Position numbers and translations under genes: made by a program. A stretch of DNA of 64,000 nucleotides from Hyphomicrobium sp. D-2 (lineage in GTDB: Bacteria; Pseudomonadota; Alphaproteobacteria; Rhizobiales; Hyphomicrobiaceae), in contig NZ_JARXLA010000002.1 in the NCBI RefSeq assembly GCF_029872155.1, forward strand, positions 620,001 to 684,000. The letters are read 5' to 3'. Position 1 is the first letter of the stretch. Every line of letters starts with the position of its first letter. The notes beneath the pieces were generated by a model. That model was not told where the DNA came from. It saw only the letters and a program-made list of their open reading frames with translations, and made no database searches. Positions 17,655-26,809 of this stretch are shown piece by piece.

Positions 17655-17667
17655 CAATTAATAATTG
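17655..17667. repeat. Short AT-rich palindrome between the paired genes
   Basis: CAATT-AAT-AATTG lies between the Panacea gene stop and the start of the downstream gene. It could be an operator or part of an internal promoter for the second gene. Short and weak evidence. Confidence 0.25.
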
Positions 17668-17691
17668 ATTCACATGAATCTGCCAACGAGG

Positions 17692-18195
17692 TCAGTGTCG
17701 AACCGTGGATCGCGCCCCGCCGCCGAAAAAGTCGCTGATCAGCTCATTTGGAATCCGAGGACTGCTTGTAGGATCTGTAAGGGTGGCGCGGTAGACGATG
17801 TCCCAAGGTCCACCAGGAATATGCGACAGCGACACAAGTTGGCTTGTAGTGAAACGGCTATAGTTCTTAAATTCAGCAACGATAATCTGAACGTCCTCTG
17901 CTCGCACATCATCAAACGGTATTGGACCGCGTTGCCCAGTCGCGTAGTCGAGGAATTGTGCAGGCGCAGCAATTGGAGCTTCTTTGTAGGCCTTGAATGC
18001 GTCGAACACCGGGCGAATGACGGGACCGAATTGCCAAGCCTCGAAGTGATTGCGAATCAATCCCTCGGGCCTCAGCCGCAACGACTCTGCGTGAATGAAA
18101 AACAGCAACTTGTTTATGCGCAAATTCGTGAGATCGAACTCGACAGCGTCGAACTTCGACAGCACCAGGTTACAGATCTTCCGCGCTTCATACAT
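17692..18195 (-). CDS. Panacea-domain (SocA-like, DUF4065) antitoxin
   Basis: 167 residues. The Panacea signature is clear: 'DLTNLRINKLLFFIHAESLR' then 'HFEAWQFGPVIRPVFDAFKA', matching the 'L..QKL.Y......EAW..GPV.P.VY..F' pattern of SocA/PanA. Panacea domains neutralise many unrelated toxins encoded next to them; in Caulobacter SocA also delivers SocB to ClpXP. The gene precedes the 231-residue unknown protein on the same strand and lies about 235 bases from tRNA-Ser. The start at 18195 has only a weak ribosome site. Lower G+C than the flanking core genes suggests acquisition. Confidence 0.85.
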   Translation of the reverse strand: MYEARKICNLVLSKFDAVEFDLTNLRINKLLFFIHAESLRLRPEGLIRNHFEAWQFGPVIRPVFDAFKAYKEAPIAAPAQFLDYATGQRGPIPFDDVRAEDVQIIVAEFKNYSRFTTSQLVSLSHIPGGPWDIVYRATLTDPTSSPRIPNELISDFFGGGARSTVRH

Positions 18196-18429
18196 CGCCG
18201 TAGCGTACCAGAGTCGAAGGCAGCCCCATAACGGCGCGGGCTACGTCAATTCTTTCGCGACATGCAAGACTGGCTGTCATTGGAACAACAGCGTCATCAT
18301 GTATCCTATCCGTCATTAGCAGTAACAATACCGGCAACGATCTGTTCGGAGCCGGGCGACTTTATCCTATCGGCTTTAGCGTAGATCGTCGTTCCGAGTG
18401 ACTTTCACCGAGCCCACTCAGGGCTGATA

Positions 18430-18519
18430 TGGCGGAGGGGGTGGGATTCGAACCCACGGTACGGTTCCCCGCACGGCGGTTTTCAAGACCGCTGCCTTAA
18501 ACCACTCGGCCACCCCTCC
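18430..18519 (-). tRNA. tRNA-Ser (anticodon TGA)
   Basis: The minus strand folds as a class II tRNA: acceptor GGAGGGG pairs with CCCCTCC, the anticodon loop CTTGAAA contains TGA, there is a long variable arm, the T-loop is GGTTCGAATCC and CCA is encoded. It decodes UCA and related serine codons. The 3' end faces the Panacea toxin-antitoxin module, the side on which integrating elements usually insert. Confidence 0.97.
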
Positions 18520-18910
18520 TGCATACCGGCGAGCCGATGCGCCGCGAACCTATAGGGCCCTGCGGCGGCTGCCTCAAGCCGGTTTCTCCCTTTACCCAAT
18601 CTCAAGCACGTATTGCCATGCTTCTCACAGGGGCGCGCCGTTGCGCCGCGCCCTGTCGGTGAGGATCTGAGGATTCCGAGGATCTGGCCCCAATGGAGGG
18701 GAGAGGCGGTTGAAAGACCGCTAAGCCGGCCTTCGTTCCGGTCAGACGGTGCAACGGCATCGCAAGCTGGCCAACGAGCTTTGAACGTGCTTCCGCAGGC
18801 CCTTCCGGTGGGAAAGCACGGCGCCTCAATAACAGCCGGAGACGGGCCCCGTGCACGTGCACGAGACGTCAGGGCGATGGACAGATGGCCGATCCCTACA
18901 ACCGGGATAG
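18520..18910. other. Intergenic region between tRNA-Ser and rlpA
   Basis: About 390 bases holding the tRNA promoter (minus) and the rlpA promoter (plus). A small GCGGT/ACCGC hairpin lies at 18706-18721. No supported gene. Confidence 0.5.
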
Positions 18911-20116
18911 GTGGGAAAGTGTGCGATGCGTAGGTTGGCGGGCGAGACGGCGATAGGGCCGCGAACAGTGGCAAAGCATGATTTGCGCCGCGTTGTTGGC
19001 CCGTCGGCAATGGACGCGACAGGCGGCCGCGGTCGCTCCACACCTTTGATCGTCCGTAACGTGCTGCGCCTTTCCGTTACCGTTTGTGCGGCCGCGCTGG
19101 CCGCGTGCTCCGGCAGCAGCGGGGTTTCTCCTGTCACAACCGGAAGCCTGGGCTCCGGCAAAGTGGGATCGACCGAAAGCGAGCTTGGCGTTGCCGCCAG
19201 TCCGCGCCTGGTCCATTCCGGTGCCGTTCCGAAGGGCGGGGGTGTATACAAGGTTGGCAAGCCGTATCAGGTCGCCGGCCGGTGGTACTACCCCAAGGAA
19301 GAGCCCAATTATGATCGCTCCGGCACCGCTTCCTGGTATGGGTCGCCGTTCCATGGTCGCAAGACGTCGAACGGCGAAATCTATGACATGCATGCGCTGA
19401 CGGCCGGGCATCCGACGCTGCCGATGCCGTCCTATGCGTATGTGACCAATCTGCAGAACAACCGCACGATTCTGGTGCGCATCAACGATCGCGGACCGTA
19501 CGCCAAAGACCGCATGATCGATATGTCGATGCGCTCCGCCGAAGCGCTGGGCTTCAAGCAGAAGGGGCTGGCGAAGGTGCGCGTGCGCTATGCTGGCCGC
19601 GCGCCGCTGAACGGCGATGACACGACGGAACGGCAGTTTCTGATGGCGCAGAACTGGTCGGGCGGCATCAACATGGCGCAGTCAGAAACGGCGGGCTCGA
19701 TTACGACAGCATCGCTTGGCGGACCGGCCAGTTCCAACAGCGCGTTGGGACGCACGGCGGTGGCTATGGCTGCAACGTCGGTGATGGCGTGGACATACCG
19801 GGAGCACCGGCTGCGGCTGAAGGGGTCTTCGCGCTCGGCGTTGGGCGCCGAACTGCCTGAACCGGTATATGTGCGCGTTGGCCCGTTCACATCCCACGCG
19901 GAAGCTGAGCGACTGCGGCGCATGCTTGGCGGCAGCGACGCCAGCCAGGTGGATGTGATGGGTGCCGATGGCGCCGAGCAGTTTTCAGTGCGCATGGGGC
20001 CCTATGACGATCCCGGGGCCGCAGCCGCCATGGCACGCATCGCGGAAGCTGGATTTGCGCCACAGGCAAGCGCAAACCTTGAGGGGACAAGTGAATGGGC
20101 GCCGCTAGATAAATAG
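18911..20116 (+). CDS. rlpA: RlpA-type septal ring lytic transglycosylase lipoprotein with SPOR domain
   Basis: Up to 401 residues. After a signal segment with lipobox 'ALAACSG' comes the double-psi beta-barrel RlpA domain (about 135-225: 'GTASWYGSPFHGRKTSNGE', 'VRINDRGPYAKDRMIDMS') and a C-terminal SPOR domain (about 315-395, 'VYVRVGPFTSHAEAERL') that binds denuded septal glycan. It is anchored in the outer membrane and cleaves peptidoglycan at division sites. The frame opens at GTG 18911; ATG at 18926 or 19010 are alternatives, and 19010 gives the most usual lipoprotein signal length. dacC follows after about 80 bases. Confidence 0.9.
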   Translation: MGKCAMRRLAGETAIGPRTVAKHDLRRVVGPSAMDATGGRGRSTPLIVRNVLRLSVTVCAAALAACSGSSGVSPVTTGSLGSGKVGSTESELGVAASPRLVHSGAVPKGGGVYKVGKPYQVAGRWYYPKEEPNYDRSGTASWYGSPFHGRKTSNGEIYDMHALTAGHPTLPMPSYAYVTNLQNNRTILVRINDRGPYAKDRMIDMSMRSAEALGFKQKGLAKVRVRYAGRAPLNGDDTTERQFLMAQNWSGGINMAQSETAGSITTASLGGPASSNSALGRTAVAMAATSVMAWTYREHRLRLKGSSRSALGAELPEPVYVRVGPFTSHAEAERLRRMLGGSDASQVDVMGADGAEQFSVRMGPYDDPGAAAAMARIAEAGFAPQASANLEGTSEWAPLDK

Positions 20117-20195
20117 CGCGTGGCGTTGACATGGACCGTAGGCAGACGGGATAGTTCGATCCGGATGCAATCAGCCGACAAGGTCCGATATTCAA

Positions 20196-21407
20196 ATGCT
20201 TTTTCTCCACCGTCGCGGACTTCGGGACTGCCTGATAAGGACGCTGGCAGTGCTGGCGGCGCTGTTTGCCATCCTCGCGCCCCAGCTTGCGATGGCGCAG
20301 GGCGGCTTCAAAACGAAGGCCAAGGCAGCGTTGCTGCTGGATGCCGATACGGGCGCGGTTTATTTCCAGCACAACGCCGATGAATTGATGCCGCCAGCCT
20401 CTATTTCGAAGCTGGTGACGGCGGCGGTGGTGTTTCGCGCGCTGAAGGAAGGGCGGATAAAGCTCACCGACGAATTCAGGATGAGCGAGCATGCCTGGCG
20501 CACGGGCGGTGCACCCTCGCGAACATCGTCGATGTTTGTGCCGATCAACACGACCGCGACCGTCGATGATCTGCTGAAAGGCCTGATCATCCAGTCGGGC
20601 AACGACGCTGCGATCTGTCTGGCGGAAGGCCTGAGCGGCAGTGAAGCGCAGTTCGCCAAAAGCATGGCCGAGGAAGCCAAGCGCATCGGCTTGACGAAAT
20701 CGACATTCGCCAATCCGAGCGGACTCTATCACGCCGATCAGCAGATGACGGCGCGCGAAATTGCGCTGTTGGCCCGCTACCTGATCCGCGAATATCCCGA
20801 ATACTACCCGATCTTTTCGCAGCGGCTGTTCGAGTACAGCAAGTTCAAGTTCTTCAACCGCAATCCGCTGCTGGCACTGGACATCGGCGCCGATGGTCTG
20901 AAGACGGGGTTCGTCAGGGAATCCGGCTACAATCTCGTGGGCTCGACGGTGCAGGGTGGCAAGCGGCTGATCGTGGTCGTGATGGGCCTTGCCACCGAGG
21001 CGGAGCGCACTTCCGAGGCGCGGCGTCTGCTGGACTGGGGCTATCGCAGCTTTGCGCCGTTCACGCTGTTTGAGGCCGGCGAAACCGTGGGCTCGGCGCG
21101 GGTATGGGGCGGCGAGAGCCTGTTCGTGCCGTTGACCGGCGCTGGCGCGGTGCGGGTGATCTTGCCCCGCGTGCCGGAGAATCCGCGGCTCAAGGCCGAG
21201 ATTGTCTACAACGGGCCGCTGAAGCCGCCGGTGCGGCAGGGCGATAAGGTGGCGGTGTTGCGCGTTATCACGCAGAACAATTCCGTCAATGAAGTGCCGC
21301 TCTATGCGGCGAAGGATGTGGAAGAGGGCGGACTGGTGCGGCGTGGCCTCGATTCGCTGGCCTATTTGGCGCTGGGGCTCATTCCGTCACTGAAGGCCGA
21401 GGACTAG
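20196..21407 (+). CDS. dacC: D-alanyl-D-alanine carboxypeptidase (PBP5/6 type)
   Basis: 403 residues. The penicillin-binding motifs are all present: SxxK 'SISKLV', SxN 'QSGNDAA' and KTG 'GLKTGFV'. A signal peptide precedes 'QGGFKTKAKAALLLDADTGA', and the C-terminal PBP5-associated domain (about 300-385) is followed by a membrane-proximal helix. The enzyme removes the terminal D-Ala from peptidoglycan stem peptides. The symbol is by family; dacA or dacF could equally be used. In related genomes the tmk gene follows directly; here a foreign-looking gene intervenes. Confidence 0.92.
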   Translation: MLFLHRRGLRDCLIRTLAVLAALFAILAPQLAMAQGGFKTKAKAALLLDADTGAVYFQHNADELMPPASISKLVTAAVVFRALKEGRIKLTDEFRMSEHAWRTGGAPSRTSSMFVPINTTATVDDLLKGLIIQSGNDAAICLAEGLSGSEAQFAKSMAEEAKRIGLTKSTFANPSGLYHADQQMTAREIALLARYLIREYPEYYPIFSQRLFEYSKFKFFNRNPLLALDIGADGLKTGFVRESGYNLVGSTVQGGKRLIVVVMGLATEAERTSEARRLLDWGYRSFAPFTLFEAGETVGSARVWGGESLFVPLTGAGAVRVILPRVPENPRLKAEIVYNGPLKPPVRQGDKVAVLRVITQNNSVNEVPLYAAKDVEEGGLVRRGLDSLAYLALGLIPSLKAED

Positions 21408-21580
21408 GCCGGGGCAGGGACTGCACGTTAGGGCTAGTCGCAGCGGCTTCGCGAGAGCGTCACACGGATTTCCTGGAAGGTGGTCCAGCCCGGATACCGT
21501 ATCCGCCAATGCTGGCCGCATCTGCGCGCGTCCTAGCGATGTCGGGTTGCAGGCGATGTGTAATTTAATAGGAGCCGGCA

Positions 21581-22213
21581 ATGGCTTGGCAGCTTGATTT
21601 CTCCTCTGAATTCGCAACGCCTTCGATCGAGTTTATAAATCCGCCGGATAACTATTTTGTTCTCGGCATGAGCGTTGGGTTTCCTGTAAATCCCGGGGCT
21701 GTGCCGACGTCGGGAAGATTGGAGGAGCCATGGGAAAAACCATTTGTGGACGTATTTCCTATGCCAGGATTGAACGCTGTAAGTGAGCGCTTCAAAAACC
21801 TAGTCGAACAATTTGAGCCCGGTATGCATCAGTTTTTTCCCTTCATGATTGAGCATCGCGATGGCACGCTGATTGATGAGAAACTATACATCTTCAATTG
21901 CGCCGTGGGCGTCGATGCGATCATTTTCCGAAAACATCAGCCCGTATGGCAAACGTATGAATTCGATCCTCCCACGCTCTTCGCGGGGATGCTGGAAAAG
22001 TTCGAGCTGAGCTGCCCGGCGATAGGGGAGCACCATATCTGGTGCGGTGAGACCGTGGCCCCGAGGTCGCTATTTGTTTCTGATGCTTTCTATTCCGCAG
22101 TGAAGCATAACAAGATACGCGGCCTCCGGGGGAGGCACCGCGAAGAGCTCGATGATCCATGGACTGAAGCGGAAATCGCGCCTCTTATTGAGTGGAACTC
22201 GAAAAGGCATTAG
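21581..22213 (+). CDS. Orphan Imm11/DUF1629-type immunity protein
   Basis: 210 residues. 'VSERFKNLVEQFEPGMHQFF' followed by 'DGTLIDEKLYIFNC' and 'VDAIIF' fits the imm11 (DUF1629) family of immunity proteins that protect against polymorphic toxins. The ribosome site GGAG precedes ATG. The base composition is clearly different (about 43 percent G+C over the first counted 60 bases against about 57-60 nearby). No toxin gene lies in the window. It sits between dacC and tmk, so it is probably an acquired orphan immunity gene. Family assignment from wording, not a search. Confidence 0.65.
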   Translation: MAWQLDFSSEFATPSIEFINPPDNYFVLGMSVGFPVNPGAVPTSGRLEEPWEKPFVDVFPMPGLNAVSERFKNLVEQFEPGMHQFFPFMIEHRDGTLIDEKLYIFNCAVGVDAIIFRKHQPVWQTYEFDPPTLFAGMLEKFELSCPAIGEHHIWCGETVAPRSLFVSDAFYSAVKHNKIRGLRGRHREELDDPWTEAEIAPLIEWNSKRH

Positions 22214-22386
22214 GCGGCGATTTTGCGATTTATTTTTTTGCCGTTGTTGCGTTGGGCATTGGTGCGGTGCCAGCCAGCTCGGTGTCCTGTCAGAGCACGC
22301 GCCTCCTGGTCTAGCCGGTAGCGGCCCTGCATGTTACCGACTTGGGACGCCTGCCGCAGCGGCTGGCAGCGACAGGGGAAGTGGCC

Positions 22387-23043
22387 GTGCTGGGCAAATT
22401 CATCACCTTTGAAGGCGGCGAAGGCTCGGGCAAGTCGACCCAGGCGCGCCTGCTCGCCGATGCTCTGGCGGCCCGGAACATCGCCACCGCGATGACGCGC
22501 GAGCCGGGCGGTTCTCCGTTTGCCGAGGCGATGCGGCATGTGATCCTCGATCCCGCGACGCCGCCCCATTCGCCGCTGTCGGAAGCGCTGCTGTTCTATG
22601 CCGCCCGCGCCGATCACCTCGATCATGTTGTGCGTCCGGCGCTGAACGATGGCGTGTGGGTGATCTGCGACCGCTTTATCGATTCCACCCGCGTTTATCA
22701 GGGCGTGGCAGGCGGGCTGCCCGGCGAGGTGATCGATACGTTGAACGAGATGATCGTCAGCCCGACGCTGCCGGACCTGACCATCATACTCGATCTGCCG
22801 GCCGAGCTTGGGCTGGGCCGCGCCTACGCGCGCCGCGTTGACCGCATAAATCCCGATACCGAAGCCGACGCCTACGAACGGCGCGACCTTGAATTCCACT
22901 GGCGGCTGCGCGGAGCGTTCCAGGCCATTGCAGCCGCTGAGCCGGATCGCTGTGTGCTGATAGACGCCGCGCAGGACGAGCGGGAGGTGTTCACCGAGGT
23001 GTGGCGCGCGGTGGAAAGCCGGTTGCTGGCAGCGGTGGCCTGA
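22387..23043 (+). CDS. tmk: Thymidylate kinase
   Basis: 218 residues, phosphorylates dTMP to dTDP. P-loop 'FEGGEGSGKSTQARLL', DRF motif 'CDRFIDSTRVYQG' and the lid region 'ARRVDRINPDTEADAYERR' are all present. The GTG at 22387 is chosen because AGGGGAA ends six bases upstream; the in-frame GTG at 22381 would leave no spacing. The stop overlaps the start of holB (TGATG), so translation is coupled. Confidence 0.93.
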   Translation: MLGKFITFEGGEGSGKSTQARLLADALAARNIATAMTREPGGSPFAEAMRHVILDPATPPHSPLSEALLFYAARADHLDHVVRPALNDGVWVICDRFIDSTRVYQGVAGGLPGEVIDTLNEMIVSPTLPDLTIILDLPAELGLGRAYARRVDRINPDTEADAYERRDLEFHWRLRGAFQAIAAAEPDRCVLIDAAQDEREVFTEVWRAVESRLLAAVA

Positions 23044-24176
23044 TGGCCCGCACGCCCGCCGCACAACAGGTTGAAGCTCTGCCCGAAGCTGATCGGCTGG
23101 GTGACTTCCCGCATCCGCGCGATACAGCACGTCTGTTCGGTCTGGAAGCAGGCGAGGCGATGCTGGCGGAGGCGCTGGCGGAAGGGCGAACGCACCATGC
23201 GTGGCTGCTTTCCGGCCCGCAGGGCATCGGCAAGGCAACGCTGGCGTATCGTTTCGCACGCGCCGCGCTGGCATCCCCTGATGAGCGCGATCCTTCGGGG
23301 ACCAGCCTTTCAGTGCCGGAGAACAGCATCGCCGCGCGTCAGGTGCGGGCGCTTTCGCATCCCGGACTGCTGCTGATCCGCCGGCCGTACGACACCAAGG
23401 CCAAGCGCTTCACGACCTCCATTCCGGTGGACGAGGTGCGGCGGCTGCGCTCGTTCCTGTCGCATCGCGCGGCTGGGGATGGCTGGCGCGTGGTGATCGT
23501 CGATCAGGCCGACGACCTGAACGTGAATGCCGCCAACGCGCTGCTGAAGTCGCTGGAGGAGCCGCCGGAGCGCACGGTGTTTCTGCTGATATCGTCGGCG
23601 CCGGGGCAACTGGTGCCGACCATACGTTCGCGCTGTCGCGATCTGGTGCTGCCGGCGCTGTCCGACAAAGACCTGCGTGCTGCGGCGGAACAGGCGCTGG
23701 CGGTTGCGGAACTGAAGGCGCCGGACGAATCAGAATGGAGCGCGCTGATCGCTCTGGCGGGCGGCAGCACCGGGCGGCTGCTGGGGCTTTTAGGCGGCGG
23801 CGGCATCGAGCTGCAGGGACATGTCGATCGCCTGATCGAGACGCTGCCGCGGGTGGACTGGAACGCCGTGCACCGGCTTGGAGACGAGCTACAACCTACA
23901 GCCGCTAATGAGCGTTTTGAGTTGTTTTATGAGCTGCTGCTGGAAACGCTGGCGCGCCTGATCCGCCTCGCTGTAACGGGCGAGGGAACCGACGCGGAGC
24001 GGCAGCGGGCTTCGCGGATCATGGGGGAGGCGCGGCTTGCGTCGTTCGCTGCGCTGTGGGAAAGAATAGCCCGCGAAAAGGCCCAGACTGTTGGGCTTAA
24101 CCTCGACCGCAAGGGGCTGATCCTTGATACTGCGGCCAATCTGGCCGCTGCCGCTCAGGATAACAGGTCCGCTTGA
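23043..24176 (+). CDS. holB: DNA polymerase III subunit delta'
   Basis: 377 residues, AAA+ clamp-loader subunit. Walker A-like 'GPQGIGKATLAYRFA', sensor/SRC-type region 'NALLKSLEEPPERTVFLLIS' and 'IRSRCRDLVLPALS' identify delta'. The zinc module cysteines found in some delta' and gamma subunits are not visible. The ATG lies inside the tmk stop (TGATG). It works with DnaX and HolA to load the DnaN clamp. metG follows after about 160 bases. Confidence 0.9.
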   Translation: MARTPAAQQVEALPEADRLGDFPHPRDTARLFGLEAGEAMLAEALAEGRTHHAWLLSGPQGIGKATLAYRFARAALASPDERDPSGTSLSVPENSIAARQVRALSHPGLLLIRRPYDTKAKRFTTSIPVDEVRRLRSFLSHRAAGDGWRVVIVDQADDLNVNAANALLKSLEEPPERTVFLLISSAPGQLVPTIRSRCRDLVLPALSDKDLRAAAEQALAVAELKAPDESEWSALIALAGGSTGRLLGLLGGGGIELQGHVDRLIETLPRVDWNAVHRLGDELQPTAANERFELFYELLLETLARLIRLAVTGEGTDAERQRASRIMGEARLASFAALWERIAREKAQTVGLNLDRKGLILDTAANLAAAAQDNRSA

Positions 24177-24335
24177 GAAGAACGGAAGCCGTCTGCGATA
24201 TGTCAGCCATGCTCCCATATGCGATCTTCGCCGCGCCCTGCGCCCGAATGTGAAGCGTCGCCGCGCTGTCCATCGGCAGCGTCGATTCTTTTCAGGCATC
24301 ATCATCGACATCACAATTCCGAGGACAAAAGGTCC

Positions 24336-25994
24336 ATGAGCGGGCGTCAAAAGTTTTACATCACCACGGCCATTTCCTATCCCAATGGCTCGCCGCATAT
24401 CGGACACGCCTATGAGGCGATCGCGACCGATACCATTGCGCGCTTTGAGCGGCTCGACGGCAAGGACGTTTACTTCCTGACCGGCACCGACGAGCATGGC
24501 CTGAAGATGAAGCAGACCGCCGCGCGGGAAGGGCTGACACCGCGTGAGCTGGCGGATCGCAACGCCAAGCGCTTCCGCGAGATGGCTGGCACGCTGGGCC
24601 TGTCGAACGACGATTTCATCCGCACCACCGAGCCGCGCCACTATGAGGCCGCGCAGGAAATCTGGCGCCGGATGGAAGCCAACGGCGACATCTTCCTGAA
24701 GGCCTATGCCGGCTGGTATTCGGTGCGCGACGAGGCGTTTTACAACGAGAGCGAGACCACGCTCGGCGACGACGGCGTGCGACGCGGGCCGCAGGGCACG
24801 CCGGTGGAGTGGACGGAAGAGGAAACCTATTTCTTCCGCCTGTCCGCCTATCAGGATCGGCTGCTGGCGCACTACGACGCCAACCCGGATTTCATTCTGC
24901 CGCTGGAACGCCGCAACGAGGTGACGAGCTTCGTGCGTGGCGGTCTTGAGGATCTTTCGATTTCGCGCACGACGCTGGACTGGGGCGTGCCGGTGCCGGA
25001 ATCGACCACGCGCGAGCAGTCCGGCAATGGCGCACAACATGTGATGTACGTGTGGGTCGACGCGCTCACGAATTACATCACCGCGCTGGGCTATCCCGAT
25101 CAGCTCAATCCGCTGTGGCGTTTGTGGCCGGCAAACGTGCACGTGATCGGCAAGGATATTCTGCGTTTCCACACCGTCTACTGGCCCGCGTTCCTGATGT
25201 CGGCGGGTCTGGAGATTCCGAAGCGCGTGTTCAGCCACGGCTTCGTGCTCTCCAAGGGCGAGAAGATGTCGAAGTCGGTCGGCAACGTTGTCGATCCATT
25301 CGATCTGGTGAAGGCGTATGGCCGCGAGCAGGTGCGTTACTTCTTCCTGCGCGAGGTGAACTTCGGCCAGGACGGCAACTACAGCCCGGAAGCCATCGCC
25401 AATCGCATCAATGCCGATCTCGCGAATGATCTGGGCAACCTTGCCCAGCGTTCGCTGTCGATGATCAACAAGAACTGCGACGCACGCGTGCCCCAGCCCG
25501 GTGAGTTCACCGACGCCGACAAGGCTATTCTTGCCGCCGCCGATGGCATGTACGCGAAGGCTCGTGAGGCGATGGATCGCCAGGCGGTGACGCGTTACCT
25601 CGACGCCGTGTGGTACGTCGTTGCCGAAGCTAACCGCTACTTTGCGGGCGAAGAGCCGTGGGCGAAGAAAAAGACCGATCCCAAGCGCATGGAGACCATT
25701 CTCTATGTGACGGCGGAGGTGGTGCGCCAGATTGCCATTCTGGCGCTGCCGGTGACGCCGGATGCTGCGGGCAAACTGCTGGATTATCTGGCGCAGGATG
25801 ACGAGGCGCGCGGGTTCGCGGCGCTGGGAGAGGCTGGACGTCTGAAGCCCGGCGCGGAACTGCCAGCGCCTGCCGGTGTGTTCCCGCGCTATGTTGCACC
25901 GGAAGTGGAAGGTGGCGACGAAGATCCTGACTCAGCAGAAAAGCCGAAGAAGGCACCGAAGGAGCCAAAACCGCCGAAAGGCCCGGCCGCGTGA
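24336..25994 (+). CDS. metG: Methionyl-tRNA synthetase
   Basis: 552 residues, class I synthetase. HIGH box '[14 protein letters not shown]' and KMSKS box '[14 protein letters not shown]' are intact. The Cys-x2-Cys zinc knuckle is absent in the connective peptide, marking the zinc-free MetG type usual in alphaproteobacteria, and there is no C-terminal tRNA-binding domain. It ends in a Lys/Pro/Glu-rich tail. The start at 24336 ([10 protein letters not shown]) has AAAGG upstream; the frame is open further back without similarity. tatD begins within the stop codon. Confidence 0.95.
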   Translation: MSGRQKFYITTAISYPNGSPHIGHAYEAIATDTIARFERLDGKDVYFLTGTDEHGLKMKQTAAREGLTPRELADRNAKRFREMAGTLGLSNDDFIRTTEPRHYEAAQEIWRRMEANGDIFLKAYAGWYSVRDEAFYNESETTLGDDGVRRGPQGTPVEWTEEETYFFRLSAYQDRLLAHYDANPDFILPLERRNEVTSFVRGGLEDLSISRTTLDWGVPVPESTTREQSGNGAQHVMYVWVDALTNYITALGYPDQLNPLWRLWPANVHVIGKDILRFHTVYWPAFLMSAGLEIPKRVFSHGFVLSKGEKMSKSVGNVVDPFDLVKAYGREQVRYFFLREVNFGQDGNYSPEAIANRINADLANDLGNLAQRSLSMINKNCDARVPQPGEFTDADKAILAAADGMYAKAREAMDRQAVTRYLDAVWYVVAEANRYFAGEEPWAKKKTDPKRMETILYVTAEVVRQIAILALPVTPDAAGKLLDYLAQDDEARGFAALGEAGRLKPGAELPAPAGVFPRYVAPEVEGGDEDPDSAEKPKKAPKEPKPPKGPAA

Positions 25995-26809
25995 CCATGC
26001 TTGTCGATCACCATTGCCATCTCGATTTTCCGCAGCTCGAAGCTGACCGGGCAGGCATTCTGCGGCGGGCGAAAGCTGCGAACGTCGGCGTGATGGTGAC
26101 GATTGCAACGCGCGTGCATCAGCTGCCGAAGCTGCTGGCGATCTGCGAAGCGCATGACAACATATACTGCTCGGTTGGCACCCATCCGCACAACGCCGAC
26201 GAGCCCGACGAGCGCGGCATTTCCGCCGATGAAATCGTGCGCCTCGCCGCGCATCCGAAGGTTGTCGCGATCGGTGAAGCGGGGCTCGACTACTTCTACA
26301 AAAAAGCTTCGCCGGAGGGGCAGGCGGAAGGCTTCCGCACGCATATCGAAGCGGCGCGCCGCACCGGTCTGCCGCTGGAAATCCATACCCGCGACGCCGA
26401 TCAGGACACCATCGCGATTCTGGAGGAAGCGCATGCTTCCGGCGGGCCGTTCCCGGCCATTCTGCATTGCTATACCGGCGGGCCGGAACTGGCCGCGCGC
26501 GCGGTGGAACTTGGGCTCTATGTTTCGTTCACCGGTGTGCTGACGTTTAAGAAGAACGACGCGCTGCGCGAGATTGCGCGCGCTGTACCGCTGGATCGGC
26601 TGCTGGTTGAAACCGATGCGCCGTATCTGGCGCCGGAGCCGTACCGCGGCAAGACCAACGAGCCGTCCTATGTGGCGCACACCGCCGCGACGCTGGCCAA
26701 GGTGAAGGGTGTATCGCAGGACGATATAGCACGCATCACCACCGACAACTTCTTCCGGCTGTTCACAAAGGTGAAGCGGCCCGACACATCGGAAAGCGCC
26801 AGCGCATGA
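25991..26809 (+). CDS. tatD: TatD-family DNase / metal-dependent hydrolase
   Basis: 272 residues of the amidohydrolase-fold TatD family. Metal ligands appear in 'DHHCHLDF', '[11 protein letters not shown]', 'LEIHTRDAD', 'LHCYTGG' and '[16 protein letters not shown]'. TatD proteins are 3'-5' exonucleases acting on DNA or RNA. GTG 25991 overlaps the metG stop (GTGA); ATG 25997 is an alternative. The stop overlaps the next start (ATGA), a tightly coupled operon. Confidence 0.93.
   Translation: MTMLVDHHCHLDFPQLEADRAGILRRAKAANVGVMVTIATRVHQLPKLLAICEAHDNIYCSVGTHPHNADEPDERGISADEIVRLAAHPKVVAIGEAGLDYFYKKASPEGQAEGFRTHIEAARRTGLPLEIHTRDADQDTIAILEEAHASGGPFPAILHCYTGGPELAARAVELGLYVSFTGVLTFKKNDALREIARAVPLDRLLVETDAPYLAPEPYRGKTNEPSYVAHTAATLAKVKGVSQDDIARITTDNFFRLFTKVKRPDTSESASA

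Noticed and set aside
16800-18430. Attachment-site duplication of the tRNA-Ser 3' end
   Set aside because: No second copy of the T-arm/acceptor sequence was found on the far side of the toxin-antitoxin module, and no integrase gene is present.
23889-25238. 449-codon open frame antisense to holB/metG
   Set aside because: A high-G+C shadow of metG; composition and sequence show no protein family, while metG is intact on the other strand.
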